Source: Pseudolabrys sp. Root1462 (GTDB lineage Bacteria; Pseudomonadota; Alphaproteobacteria; Rhizobiales; Xanthobacteraceae). From it: a stretch of 64,000 bases of DNA. How positions within the stretch are numbered: position 1 is the first letter of the stretch; each line of letters begins with the position of its first letter. Shown here in pieces: positions 37,522 through 46,368 of this stretch. The notes under the pieces are model-generated. The model was not told the origin of the DNA. It made no database searches and was given only the letters and a program-made list of their open reading frames with translations. Position numbers and translations under genes: made by a program. The stretch covers positions 330,632 through 394,631 of the forward strand of contig NZ_LMFS01000004.1 of the NCBI RefSeq assembly GCF_001426945.1. Direction: 5' to 3'.

Positions 37522-37542
37522 CCACACTTCAAGGAGCTACGC

Positions 37543-38346
37543 GTGAGCGCCAAGAGAGACCCGTTTGCCGGATTGCCGTCGTCGCTGCTCGCCGAGCTGC
37601 GGGGACCGATCGCCATCCTCAAACTCAATCGTCCGCACAAGCGCAACGCGATCGATGACGAAACGGTAATCGGCATCGATGATTTCTTTTCGCGACTGCC
37701 CGCGGAGGTGCGCGCCGTCGTGCTCGCCGGTCAAGGTGAGCATTTCTGCGCGGGCCTCGACCTATCGGAATTGCAGGAGCGCGACATCCGCGAGGGCATC
37801 GCGCATTCCTCGCTATGGCATCGCGCCTTCGAGAAGATCCAGTTCGGCAAGGTGCCGGTCGTCGCGGTGCTGCACGGCGCCGTGATCGGCGGCGGCCTCG
37901 AGCTCGCCACTTCGGCTCACATTCGGGTCGCCGAGCGCTCGGTCTATTACGGCCTGCCGGAAGGCAGCCGCGGCATCTATGTCGGCGGCGGCGGCTCGGT
38001 GCGCGTCCCGCGGCTCATCGGCGTCGCCCGGATGATGGACATGATGCTGACCGGCCGCACTTACGCCGCCGAAGACGGCCAGGCCATGGGCCTGTCGACT
38101 TATCTCACCGAGCCCGGCGAGGGCATGGCGAAAGGCATTCAGCTGGCCGAGCGCATCGCCCAAAACACCCATCTGACGAATTTCGCCATTACCCATGCGT
38201 TGCCGCGCATCGCCGAGGCGGCGCCGGCCACCGGCTTCGCCATGGAGGCTCTGATTTCGTCGATCGCGCAGGCCGACCCGGAAGCAAAAAGCCGCCTAAA
38301 CGCCTTCCTCGAAGGCAAGGCGGCCAAGGTGAAACGGCCGGATTAA
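37543..38346 (+). CDS. Enoyl-CoA hydratase/isomerase (crotonase) family protein
   Basis: 267 residues. In the crotonase fold, the oxyanion-hole segments GEHFCAGLDLSEL (65-77) and GAVIGGGLELAT (112-123) are seen, and both catalytic Glu positions are kept: Glu120 and Glu140 (GLPEGSRG). It could hydrate feruloyl-CoA in beta-oxidation or, if a hydratase-lyase, release vanillin. The SDR and thiolase genes following favour the first. The start is a GTG at 37543, with AAGGAG six bases upstream; the longer frame overlaps the binding-protein gene. Confidence 0.9.
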   Translation: MSAKRDPFAGLPSSLLAELRGPIAILKLNRPHKRNAIDDETVIGIDDFFSRLPAEVRAVVLAGQGEHFCAGLDLSELQERDIREGIAHSSLWHRAFEKIQFGKVPVVAVLHGAVIGGGLELATSAHIRVAERSVYYGLPEGSRGIYVGGGGSVRVPRLIGVARMMDMMLTGRTYAAEDGQAMGLSTYLTEPGEGMAKGIQLAERIAQNTHLTNFAITHALPRIAEAAPATGFAMEALISSIAQADPEAKSRLNAFLEGKAAKVKRPD

Positions 38347-38357
38347 AGGTTCGAGCG

Positions 38358-40232
38358 ATGCAGGTGAACCAGACCCTGGCGCCTTCGACCGCTCCATTGC
38401 GCAGCGTCAAACTTGGCGCGCTCGATGCCGTGATCGATAGGCGGCCAGACGGCACGATCTACCTGCGCAGCGCGCAACCGCTCGACGCCTATCACGACAG
38501 CATCGCTGAGCCGCTAGAGCATTGGGCCCGCGTCGCGCCGGACCGCGCCTACCTGGCGCAGCGCGATCAAGACGGAAACTGGCGCAAGCTCACTTATGCC
38601 GACGTGTTCGGCAAGGTGCGCCGCATCGCCGCCGCGCTGCTGCGGCGCGGCCTGTCCAAAGAACGGCCTATCGTCATACTTTCCGGCAACGATATCGAGC
38701 ACGCGCTGCTGGCGCTTGCCGCCATGTATGCCGGCATTCCTTATGCGCCGGTGTCGCCGGCCTATTCGCTGATGTCTAGCGACTTCGGCAAACTGCGGAT
38801 GATCGTCGAACTGCTCACGCCCGGCATGGTGTTCGCCGCCGACGGGCTCGCTTTCGGCAAGGCGCTGTACGCCACCGTGCCCGACGACATCGAACTGGTC
38901 GTGACGCGCAATCCGCTGGGCGACCGGCCGACGACGATGTTCGGCGATCTGATCGGCAGCGAGGATGCGAGCGGCGTCGATGCGGCGCGCGCGGCGGTCG
39001 GCCCCGACACCATCGCCAAATTCCTGTTCACCTCGGGTTCGACCGGCACGCCCAAGGCGGTGATCAACACCCACCGCATGCTCAATTCCAACCAGGCGAT
39101 GCTGCGCGGCAGCCTCGCTTTCGTGAAGGACGAGCCGCCGGTCATCGTCGACTGGCTGCCGTGGAGCCACACCTTCGGCTCCAACCACAACTTCAATCTC
39201 GTGCTGGTCAATGGCGGCTCGTTCTATATCGACGACGGCAATCCGACGCCGCCCGGCGTGCCGAAGACGGCGCGCAATCTTCGCGACATCGCGCCGACCA
39301 TCTACTTCAACGTGCCGAAAGGCTACGAGGCGCTGATCCCGCATTTCCGCGCCGACGCGACCTTGCGCAACAACTTCTTCAGTCGGCTGAACGTGCTGTT
39401 CTATGCCGGCGCCGGGCTGAACCAGGCGACCTATGACGAGATGAACGACATCGCCGTCGAAACCACCGGCGAGCGCGTCATCTTCATCTCCTCGCTCGGC
39501 TCGACGGAAACCGCGCCGGCGGCGCTGGCCTGCACCTTCGATTTCGGCCGCCCCGGCAATATCGGGCTGCCGTGCGGCGGCGTCGAACTCAAATTGGTGC
39601 CGAACGCCGGCAAGCTCGAAGCGCGGCTGCGCGGTCCGCACATCACCCCCGGCTACTGGCGGCAGGACAGCCACACGCAGAGCGCCTTCGACGACGAAGG
39701 CTTCTACAAGATCGGCGACGCCCTGAAATTCGCCGATCCCGACGATCCGAACAAAGGCCTGCTGTTCGACGGCCGCATTGCCGAGGACTACAAGCTCTCG
39801 ACCGGCACCTGGGTCAGCGTCGGCCCGTTGCGCGGCCGCTTCATCGACCACTTTGCCCCCTATGCACGCGACGTCGTGCTGGCCGGTGCCGACCGCGACT
39901 TCATCGGCGCGCTGGTGTTTCCCGACATCGAGGCCTGCCGCAAGCTCGCCGGATTGGGGCCCGACGCGACTGCGGCCCAGATCATCGCCGCGCCGACAGT
40001 ACGCCTGCTGTTCGCCGAGCGTTTGTTCACGCTGGCAGCGGAGGCCAAAGGCTCCTCGACCCGCGTCGAGCGGTTGATCCTGATGGCCGAGCCGCCGTCG
40101 CTCGACAAGGGCGAAGCCACCGACAAGGGCTCGATCAACCAGCGCGCGGTGCTGGCGGTCCGCGCCACGCTGGTGGACGAATTATACGCCGAGACGCCAC
40201 CGTCGCCGAATGTCATCCGCAGCGACAGTTGA
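38358..40232 (+). CDS. fcs: Feruloyl-CoA synthase-like acyl-CoA ligase (copy 1)
   Basis: AMP-forming ligase of 624 residues that would convert ferulate or related hydroxycinnamates to CoA thioesters. The ATP/AMP motif TSGSTGTPK is at 225-233; SSLGSTETAP supplies the second AMP-binding motif; the C-terminal DKGSINQRAVL holds the catalytic Lys. The length and the arrangement YLRSAQPL..YHDSIAEPLEHWA are characteristic of the Fcs subfamily. The start ATG at 38358 follows the crotonase stop by 11 bases. A second copy follows immediately. Confidence 0.9.
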   Translation: MQVNQTLAPSTAPLRSVKLGALDAVIDRRPDGTIYLRSAQPLDAYHDSIAEPLEHWARVAPDRAYLAQRDQDGNWRKLTYADVFGKVRRIAAALLRRGLSKERPIVILSGNDIEHALLALAAMYAGIPYAPVSPAYSLMSSDFGKLRMIVELLTPGMVFAADGLAFGKALYATVPDDIELVVTRNPLGDRPTTMFGDLIGSEDASGVDAARAAVGPDTIAKFLFTSGSTGTPKAVINTHRMLNSNQAMLRGSLAFVKDEPPVIVDWLPWSHTFGSNHNFNLVLVNGGSFYIDDGNPTPPGVPKTARNLRDIAPTIYFNVPKGYEALIPHFRADATLRNNFFSRLNVLFYAGAGLNQATYDEMNDIAVETTGERVIFISSLGSTETAPAALACTFDFGRPGNIGLPCGGVELKLVPNAGKLEARLRGPHITPGYWRQDSHTQSAFDDEGFYKIGDALKFADPDDPNKGLLFDGRIAEDYKLSTGTWVSVGPLRGRFIDHFAPYARDVVLAGADRDFIGALVFPDIEACRKLAGLGPDATAAQIIAAPTVRLLFAERLFTLAAEAKGSSTRVERLILMAEPPSLDKGEATDKGSINQRAVLAVRATLVDELYAETPPSPNVIRSDS

Positions 40233-40242
40233 ACAGGACAGA

Positions 40243-42096
40243 ATGAGCAGCACCGCCACACCCTTGCAGCAGGCGCCGTTCCGGCCGGTACGACTCGGTC
40301 CGCAGGCCGTCGATATCGCGACACGTCCAGACGGCTCGCTGCTGCTGCGCTCGCCGGAGCCGCTCGGCCCGTATCCGAAAAAACTGACAGAGCGGCTGGA
40401 ATACTGGGCACAGCATGCGCCGGACCGCGTCTTCATGGCGCAGCGTGATGGCGAGAGTTGGCGCACCATCACCTATGCGCAGGCCCTCGACCACGCCCGC
40501 CGCATCGGCACGGCACTGCTGAAATACAATCTGTCGGCCGAGCGGCCCATCGTCGTCTTGTCCGGCAACGATCTCGAGCACGCGATGCTCGGTCTTGCCG
40601 CAGTCTATATCGGCGTTGCCTATGCGCCGATCTCGCCGGCTTATTCGCTGGTCAGCCAGGATTTCGCGCGGCTCAAGGCGATCTTCGACCTGATCACGCC
40701 GGGCCTGGTCTTCGCCGCCGACGGCAAGGCCTTCTCGCGCGCTATCCACGATATCGTGCCGAAGGATGTGCCGGTGGTCGTGACGCGCAATCCGGTCGAC
40801 GGCCGCACGATGTCGTTCGCCGAACTCTCGGCCGAGCCGACTGCCGCCGTCGATGCCGCGCATGACAAGGTCGGCCCCGACACCATTGCCAAGTTCCTGT
40901 TCACATCCGGCTCCACCGGCACGCCGAAATGCGTCATCAATACCCAGCGCATGTGGTGTTCCAACCAGGTGATGCTGCGGCAGGGCCTGGCCTATTTCCA
41001 GGACGAGCCGCCGGTGATCCTCGATTGGGCGCCGTGGCATCACACCGCCGGCGGCAATCACGATGTCGGCCTCGTGCTGTATAATGGCGGCACGTTCTAT
41101 ATCGACGAAGGCAAGCCGCTGCCCGGCGCCATCGAGGAAACCGTACGCAACCTGCGCGACATCGCCTCGACCTGGTACTTCACCGTGCCGAAGGGCTACG
41201 AGGCGCTGCTGCCGCATCTGCGCGCCGACGCCGACCTGCGCCGCAAGTTCTTCTCCAAGGTCAAGGTGCTGTGGTTCGCCGGTGCCGGCCTGGCGCAGCA
41301 CGTGTTCGACGAGATCAATGCGCTCGCGGTCGAGACCTGCGGCGAGCGCGTCCAATTCCTGACCGGCTTCGGCGCCACCGAGACCGCGCCCTGCGCGCTG
41401 GCGCGTACCTTCTATCATCCGAACTCGACCAATATGGGCCTGCCCGCCGCCGGCCTCGAGCTCAAACTGGTGCCATTCGAGGGCAAGCTGGAAGCGCGCG
41501 TGCGCGGGCCCAACATCACACCGGGTTACTGGCGGCAGCCGGAATATACCAGGAATGCCTTTGACGACGAGGGCTTCTACAAGCTCGGCGATACCTTCAA
41601 GTTCGCCGATCCTGATCATCCGGAACAGGGCCTGCTGTTCGATGGCCGCATCGCCGAGGACTTCAAGCTGTCGTCCGGCACCTGGGTCAATGTCGGCCCG
41701 CTGCGTGCGCAGTTCATCGACGCCTTCAAGCCTTATGTGCGCGACGTCGTGTTCGCCGGCCTCGACCGCGACTATATCGCGGCGCTGGTGTTTCCGGACG
41801 TCGAGGCCTGCCGCAAAATCCTGCACCGCGCGCCCGATACGCCGGCAGACCAGATCGTCCAGCATTACGACGTACAGCAACACTTCACCTCGCTGCTCGC
41901 CAAGATGGCCGCGGCCGCGACCGGTTCGTCGAACCGCGTTCAGCGGATCATGCTGATGACCGAGCCACCATCGATGGATAAAGGCGAGATGACCGACAAG
42001 GGCTCGATCAACCAGCGTGCGGTGCTGAAAAATCGCGCCGACCTCGTCAATGAACTTTACGCCGACGAAATATCGTCGCGCGTGATCCGCCTGTGA
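40243..42096 (+). CDS. fcs: Feruloyl-CoA synthase-like acyl-CoA ligase (copy 2)
   Basis: 617-residue paralogue of the preceding ligase, alike along its whole length, with the same motifs: TSGSTGTPK, FGATETAP and the C-terminal DKGSINQRAVL. Differences cluster in the middle, where the acid pocket should lie: WAPWHHTAGGNHDVGLVLYNGGTFYI here against WLPWSHTFGSNHNFN in copy 1. The two may prefer different hydroxycinnamates. The ATG at 40243 has AGGA upstream and follows copy 1 by 10 bases. The next gene, a thiolase, starts 13 bases after its stop. Confidence 0.9.
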   Translation: MSSTATPLQQAPFRPVRLGPQAVDIATRPDGSLLLRSPEPLGPYPKKLTERLEYWAQHAPDRVFMAQRDGESWRTITYAQALDHARRIGTALLKYNLSAERPIVVLSGNDLEHAMLGLAAVYIGVAYAPISPAYSLVSQDFARLKAIFDLITPGLVFAADGKAFSRAIHDIVPKDVPVVVTRNPVDGRTMSFAELSAEPTAAVDAAHDKVGPDTIAKFLFTSGSTGTPKCVINTQRMWCSNQVMLRQGLAYFQDEPPVILDWAPWHHTAGGNHDVGLVLYNGGTFYIDEGKPLPGAIEETVRNLRDIASTWYFTVPKGYEALLPHLRADADLRRKFFSKVKVLWFAGAGLAQHVFDEINALAVETCGERVQFLTGFGATETAPCALARTFYHPNSTNMGLPAAGLELKLVPFEGKLEARVRGPNITPGYWRQPEYTRNAFDDEGFYKLGDTFKFADPDHPEQGLLFDGRIAEDFKLSSGTWVNVGPLRAQFIDAFKPYVRDVVFAGLDRDYIAALVFPDVEACRKILHRAPDTPADQIVQHYDVQQHFTSLLAKMAAAATGSSNRVQRIMLMTEPPSMDKGEMTDKGSINQRAVLKNRADLVNELYADEISSRVIRL

Positions 42097-42109
42097 TGGA
42101 GAGTGAAAC

Positions 42110-43348
42110 GTGAGTGACAAAATCGCCGGCATCGGCGCCACTTTCGAGGACGCCTGGCTGATAGACGGCGTTCGCACGCCGTTTGTCGATTACAACGGCG
42201 CACTGGCCCCGGTGTCGCCGATCGATCTCGGCATCAAGGCGGCGCGCGAGGCGTTCAGGAAATCCGGCGTGTCGCCGAAGGACGTCGGCACCGTGATCGC
42301 CGGCTCGATGGCGCAAGCTTCGTTCGACGCCTACATGCTGCCGCGCCATGTGGGGCTTTATGCCGGCGTGCCACAGGAGACGCCGGCGCATCTGGTTCAG
42401 CGCGTCTGCGGCACCGGCATCGAAGTGATCGCGCAGGCCTCCGACACCACGTCGCTGGGGCGCGCCGAACTGGCGCTGTGCGTCGGCGCCGAGTCGATGA
42501 GCCGCAATCCGGTGGCGTCCTACACCAGTCGCGGCGGCTTCCGCATGGGCCAGGTCGAGTTCAAAGACTTCCTCTGGGAGGCTCTGCTCGATCCGGGCGT
42601 CAACTGCACCATGGGTGACACTGCGGAGAACCTTGCCAAGCAGTACCAGATCACCCGCGCCGAGGTGGACGCCTATGCCTCGCGTTCCTTCGAACGCGCC
42701 ATGAAGGCCGCGGATTTCCGTGCCGGCGAGATCGCCGCGGTGACCACCGAGAAATTCGAAGCCGACGGCATGAATGCCCGTGGGATCCGCGTGAAAGAAG
42801 ATGCGACGGCGGACACTCACGTTCGCCATTCGTCGGTCGAACAACTCGCCAAGATCAAGCCGGCCTTCGGCGGTGTGCAGACCGGCGGCAACTCCTCGGC
42901 CATCGTCGACGGCGCCGCCGCCGTATTGGTGTCATCGAAGGCCTATGCCGACAAGAACGGCAAGAAGCCGCTCGCCCGCATCATCGCCAGCGCCGCTGTC
43001 GGCGTGCCGCCGGAGATCATGGGCATCGGCCCGGTACCGGCGATCAAGGCCGTGATCGAGCGCGCCGGCCTCAAGCTCGACGACATAGGCCGCTTCGAAA
43101 TCAACGAAGCCTTCGGCGCCCAGGTGATGGCCTGCGCCCGCGCGCTTGGCCTCGACGAGGACAAGCTCAACGTCAATGGCGGCGCCATCGCCATCGGTCA
43201 CCCGCTCGGCGCCACGGGTATTCGTTTGACGCTGACGCTGGCGCGGGAATTGAAGCGCAGCGGCCTGCGTTATGGTATCTCATCGGCCTGCATCGGAGGT
43301 GGCCAGGGCATCGCGCTGCTGATCGAGAATACCGAAGCCAAGCACTAA
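42110..43348 (+). CDS. Thiolase, probable beta-ketoacyl-CoA thiolase of aromatic side-chain oxidation
   Basis: 412 residues with nucleophile Cys100 (QRVCGTGIEV), His364 (GHPLGATG) and Cys394 (SACIGGGQG). It differs from the PhaA and PcaF in the window (for example DAWLIDGVRTPFVDYNGALAPVSPIDLG at the start). From the operon order it would cleave 3-oxo-aryl-propionyl-CoA to aroyl-CoA and acetyl-CoA. It begins with a GTG at 42110 after GGAGAG. The SDR follows after 12 bases. Confidence 0.92.
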   Translation: MSDKIAGIGATFEDAWLIDGVRTPFVDYNGALAPVSPIDLGIKAAREAFRKSGVSPKDVGTVIAGSMAQASFDAYMLPRHVGLYAGVPQETPAHLVQRVCGTGIEVIAQASDTTSLGRAELALCVGAESMSRNPVASYTSRGGFRMGQVEFKDFLWEALLDPGVNCTMGDTAENLAKQYQITRAEVDAYASRSFERAMKAADFRAGEIAAVTTEKFEADGMNARGIRVKEDATADTHVRHSSVEQLAKIKPAFGGVQTGGNSSAIVDGAAAVLVSSKAYADKNGKKPLARIIASAAVGVPPEIMGIGPVPAIKAVIERAGLKLDDIGRFEINEAFGAQVMACARALGLDEDKLNVNGGAIAIGHPLGATGIRLTLTLARELKRSGLRYGISSACIGGGQGIALLIENTEAKH

Positions 43349-43360
43349 GAGGACGTACCA

Positions 43361-44122
43361 ATGGACATCAAAGGGCAAGCGGCCATCGTCACCGGCGGCG
43401 CTTCTGGTCTTGGCGCGGCTACCGCGCGGGCGCTGGCAGCGGCCGGCGCCAAGGTCGCAGTGTTCGATCTCAACGAAAAGGGCGCCAACGACCTTGCCGT
43501 TGAAATCGGCGGCATTGCCTTCGCTTGCGATGTGGCATCGGACACCGGCGCCAAGGCCGCAATTAATGCCGCGGCGACGGTGCATGGCCCGGCGCGCGTG
43601 CTGGTCAATTGCGCCGGCATCGGCCCGGCCAAACGCATCGTCGGCAAGGACGGCCCGATGCCACTCGAGGATTTCGAGCGAGTCATCAAGGTCAACCTGA
43701 TCGGCTCCTTCAACATGATGCGCCTCGTCGCCGCCAACATGCAGAGCCTTGCGCCGATGCCGGATGGCGATCGCGGCGTCATCATCTCCACGGCGTCGGT
43801 CGCCGCCTTTGAAGGCCAGATCGGCCAGTCGGCCTACGCGTCGTCGAAGGGCGCGGTCGCCGCCCTGACGTTGCCGGCGGCGCGCGAATTCGGCCAGTTC
43901 GGCATCCGCGTCTGCGCCATCGCACCGGGCATTTTCTCGACGCCGATGCTCAAAGGTCTGCCGCAGGAAACGCAGGATTCACTCGGCGCCTCGGTGCCGT
44001 TCCCCAAGCGGCTCGGCGAGCCGGCGGAATACGCCAAGCTTGCGCTGCACATCGTCGAGAACGGCTACCTCAACGGCGAGGTGATCCGCATCGACGGCGC
44101 GCTGCGCATGGCGCCGCGTTAA
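43361..44122 (+). CDS. SDR dehydrogenase, 3-hydroxyacyl-CoA dehydrogenase type 2-like
   Basis: 253 residues; NAD motif TGGASGLG (11-18), NCAG (83-86), catalytic Ser146, Tyr159 and Lys163. The segment KVNLIGSFNMMRLVAANM and the PFPKRLGEPAEYAKLALHIVEN end are typical of the HSD10 group, which oxidises 3-hydroxyacyl-CoA. Here it would oxidise 3-hydroxy-aryl-propionyl-CoA between crotonase and thiolase. The gene is in the same tight series as the thiolase and ligases. Confidence 0.92.
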   Translation: MDIKGQAAIVTGGASGLGAATARALAAAGAKVAVFDLNEKGANDLAVEIGGIAFACDVASDTGAKAAINAAATVHGPARVLVNCAGIGPAKRIVGKDGPMPLEDFERVIKVNLIGSFNMMRLVAANMQSLAPMPDGDRGVIISTASVAAFEGQIGQSAYASSKGAVAALTLPAAREFGQFGIRVCAIAPGIFSTPMLKGLPQETQDSLGASVPFPKRLGEPAEYAKLALHIVENGYLNGEVIRIDGALRMAPR

Positions 44123-44140
44123 TTGGTGCCGCGTTGACGC

Positions 44141-44758
44141 ATGAGTGACGACGCCGACCGCATCGTCGATCTCTACGAGCGCAAGGCGCACGACTGGGCC
44201 GCCGACCGTCGGCGGCAGACGCAGCTATTCGAGAAAGGCTGGCTCGACCGTTTCCTCGACCTCGCACCCAAAGGCGGGGCGCTGCTCGACATCGGCTGCG
44301 GCTTCGGTCGGCCGATCGCGGCCTATCTGATTGCGCAGGGCTTCGCGGTCACGGGGATCGATTCATCGCCGACCATGATTTCGATGTGCAGGGCCGACTT
44401 CCCGAACCAGGACTGGCGCGTCGCCGACATGCGGACGCTTGATCTCGGTCGCCGCTTCGGCGGCATTCTAGCTTGGGACAGCTTCTTTCATCTGAGCTTT
44501 GACGACCAGGGCCGCACGTTTCCGGTCTTCGCCGCCCATGCCGAACCCGGTGCACCGCTGATGTTTACCAGCGGTCCCGAACACGGCGAAGCCATCGGTG
44601 TGTTGCACGGCGAGCCGCTCTATCATGCGAGCCTGGCCGGCGAGGAATACCGGGCACTCCTGGCCGCAAACGGCTTTGCCGTAGTCGACTCGCGGATGAA
44701 CGACCCCGCTTGCGGTGGCCGCTGCGTCTGGCTGGCGCGGCGCGGCGAAGCCCGCTAA
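44141..44758 (+). CDS. Class I SAM-dependent methyltransferase
   Basis: 205 residues. Motif I LLDIGCGFGRPIAAYL (about 47-62), an acidic loop end in GIDSSPTMI (about 72-80) and WDSFFHLSFDDQGR at motif IV to post-IV define the Rossmann methyltransferase fold. The target is not known; small carboxylates are common for this group. It begins 19 bases after the SDR stop and ends just before the thioesterase gene, so it is probably in the same operon. A role in aromatic turnover is only suggested by place. Confidence 0.85.
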   Translation: MSDDADRIVDLYERKAHDWAADRRRQTQLFEKGWLDRFLDLAPKGGALLDIGCGFGRPIAAYLIAQGFAVTGIDSSPTMISMCRADFPNQDWRVADMRTLDLGRRFGGILAWDSFFHLSFDDQGRTFPVFAAHAEPGAPLMFTSGPEHGEAIGVLHGEPLYHASLAGEEYRALLAANGFAVVDSRMNDPACGGRCVWLARRGEAR

Positions 44759-44770
44759 GGAATGAGCGCC

Positions 44771-45181
44771 ATGGGACACACCAACACCCGCAGCGTGCGC
44801 ATCGAATGGGGCGACTGCGACCCCGCCGGCATCATTTTCTTCCCGAACTATTTCCGCATTTTCGATCACTCGACGGCGATGCTGTTCGAGAGCGCGCTCG
44901 GCATGACAAAATTCGAGATGTTCAAGAACCTCGATTTTCAGGGCTGGCCGCTGATCAAGACACAGGCGCGATTCCTCAAGCCGACGCGCTTCGGCGATGA
45001 CGTGATCGTCGAAAGCACCGTCACCTTCGGACGCTCCTCGTTCGAGGTGGCCCACAGGCTAACCCTCAAGGGCGAGTTGTGCGCCGAGTGTTCCGAGAAG
45101 CGGGTGTGGACGGTGCGGGACGAAAGTGGGCAGCTCAAATCCCACCCGGTGCCGGAAGCGGTATTGGCGAAGTTTAAATAG
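44771..45181 (+). CDS. 4-hydroxybenzoyl-CoA thioesterase-type hotdog protein
   Basis: 136 residues. The motif EWGDCDPAGIIFFPNYFRIFD places Asp17 as the catalytic acid, at the same number as in the Pseudomonas 4-hydroxybenzoyl-CoA thioesterase. It would free 4-hydroxybenzoate or vanillate from the aroyl-CoA made by the thiolase. The start was set at 44771, where AAGGA has correct spacing; an ATG at 44762 touches the same site. It ends the operon running from 37.5 kb. Confidence 0.92.
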   Translation: MGHTNTRSVRIEWGDCDPAGIIFFPNYFRIFDHSTAMLFESALGMTKFEMFKNLDFQGWPLIKTQARFLKPTRFGDDVIVESTVTFGRSSFEVAHRLTLKGELCAECSEKRVWTVRDESGQLKSHPVPEAVLAKFK

Positions 45182-45289
45182 GGCACGCTCCTGCAACGAG
45201 CCGGGCGCATGGGCCACCAGCGCGGCCGAACGTTGTCACGCCTTGCGTGCTCGCGTAGAAACGCCGCCTAAGCCATCAATAACATTCCG

Positions 45290-45309
45290 CAATCCGAAAC
45301 TTCGGATTG
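45290..45309. promoter_or_regulatory. CAATCCGAA-N2-TTCGGATTG palindrome before the amidohydrolase
   Basis: A perfect 9-base inverted repeat with a 2-base centre lies 21 bases before the ATG at 45331, next to the ribosome site. It could be a repressor site or a leader hairpin that limits translation. It follows the 109 bases after the thioesterase stop, in which nothing else was recognised. Confidence 0.5.
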
Positions 45310-45330
45310 GCGGCACGAGGGAAGATCGCC

Positions 45331-46347
45331 ATGCGTATCGATGCCTACACCCACTTCTTGCCGAGCCGCTTCTTCAAGGTTCTGATCGACAGCGGCCTGC
45401 CCGATATCGGCAAGCGCATGCGTGAAGTGCCGAGCATCCACGACCTCGATATCCGCAGGAAGGTGGTCGATACTTTCCCCGACTACGCGCAGATTCTGTC
45501 GCACGGCATGCCGCCGCTCGAGGTGCTGTGCAAGGGTGACGGCGCCAAGGTCGAGGAATACGCCAGGCTGATCAACGACGAACTCGCCGAGATCATCGAC
45601 AAGAACCGCGGTCACTTCCCCGGCTGGGTGGCGCAGGGCGCACTCGGCGCCCCGGACGCCGGCGTTGCCGAAGCGCGGCGCGCAATCAAGATGGGCGCGC
45701 TCGGCGTACAGATCTACACCAACGTCGCCGGTGTCCCGCTCGACGATCCGAAGTTCGAACCGTTCTTCGCCGAGATGGAGAAGCTCAACAAGCCGATCTG
45801 GCTGCATCCGGCGCGCGGCGCCAATATTCCGGATTACCCGACCGAGAAGACGTCGAAATACGAAATCTGGTGGGCATTCGGCTGGTCCTACGAGACCGCG
45901 GCGGCGATGGCGCGGCTGGTGTTCTCCAAGCTGATGGACAAGTATCCGAACCTGAAGATCATCACGCATCACTTCGGCGGCATCGTGCCGATGCTCGAAG
46001 GCCGCATCGGTCCCGGCTGGGACCAGCTCGGCTCGCGCACCTCGGGCGAGGATCTCGGCAAGCTGCTCGGCGAGCTCAAGCACCGGCCGCTCGATTACTT
46101 CAAGCACAAGTTCTATGCCGACACCGCGACCTTCTCGTCGCGCGCCGGTGTCGATATCGGCCTGTCGTTCTTCGATCACGACAAGGTCGTATTCGCTTCG
46201 GACTGCCCGTTCGATCCGGAGAAGGGCACGATGTACACCCGCGACGCTATCAAGTTCATCGATGAGGTCGACCTGCCGAAGGCGACCAAGGAAGCGATCT
46301 GGCACGGCAACCTCGAGCGCATCACCGGCACCAAGCTGGTGAAGTGA
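45331..46347 (+). CDS. Amidohydrolase family protein (ACMSD-like)
   Basis: 338-residue TIM barrel of the amidohydrolase-2 group, which includes aromatic-acid decarboxylases and hydratases of protocatechuate 4,5-cleavage. The N-terminal metal motif is DAYTHF, so the first His of the usual HxH is Tyr6 while His8 is kept. WLHPARG (about 157-163), ITHHFGG (about 210-216) and the Asp in FASDCPFD (about 289-296) supply further ligands. The start ATG has GAGGGAAG upstream. It lies 21 bases before the flavin monooxygenase gene. The substrate is not known. Confidence 0.85.
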   Translation: MRIDAYTHFLPSRFFKVLIDSGLPDIGKRMREVPSIHDLDIRRKVVDTFPDYAQILSHGMPPLEVLCKGDGAKVEEYARLINDELAEIIDKNRGHFPGWVAQGALGAPDAGVAEARRAIKMGALGVQIYTNVAGVPLDDPKFEPFFAEMEKLNKPIWLHPARGANIPDYPTEKTSKYEIWWAFGWSYETAAAMARLVFSKLMDKYPNLKIITHHFGGIVPMLEGRIGPGWDQLGSRTSGEDLGKLLGELKHRPLDYFKHKFYADTATFSSRAGVDIGLSFFDHDKVVFASDCPFDPEKGTMYTRDAIKFIDEVDLPKATKEAIWHGNLERITGTKLVK

Positions 46348-46368
46348 CGAGCTAGGGCCGAACCGGCG

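Noticed and set aside
37815-38357. 5' extension of the first feruloyl-CoA synthase to an 805-residue protein
   Set aside because: The added 181 residues are the crotonase gene in another frame; the true ATG at 38358 gives the normal Fcs length.
40213-42177. 654-codon frame on the minus strand opposite the second feruloyl-CoA synthase
   Set aside because: It mirrors the codons of a clear ligase, is rich in Arg, Gly, Asp and His with no domain, and is typical antisense shadow in GC-rich DNA.
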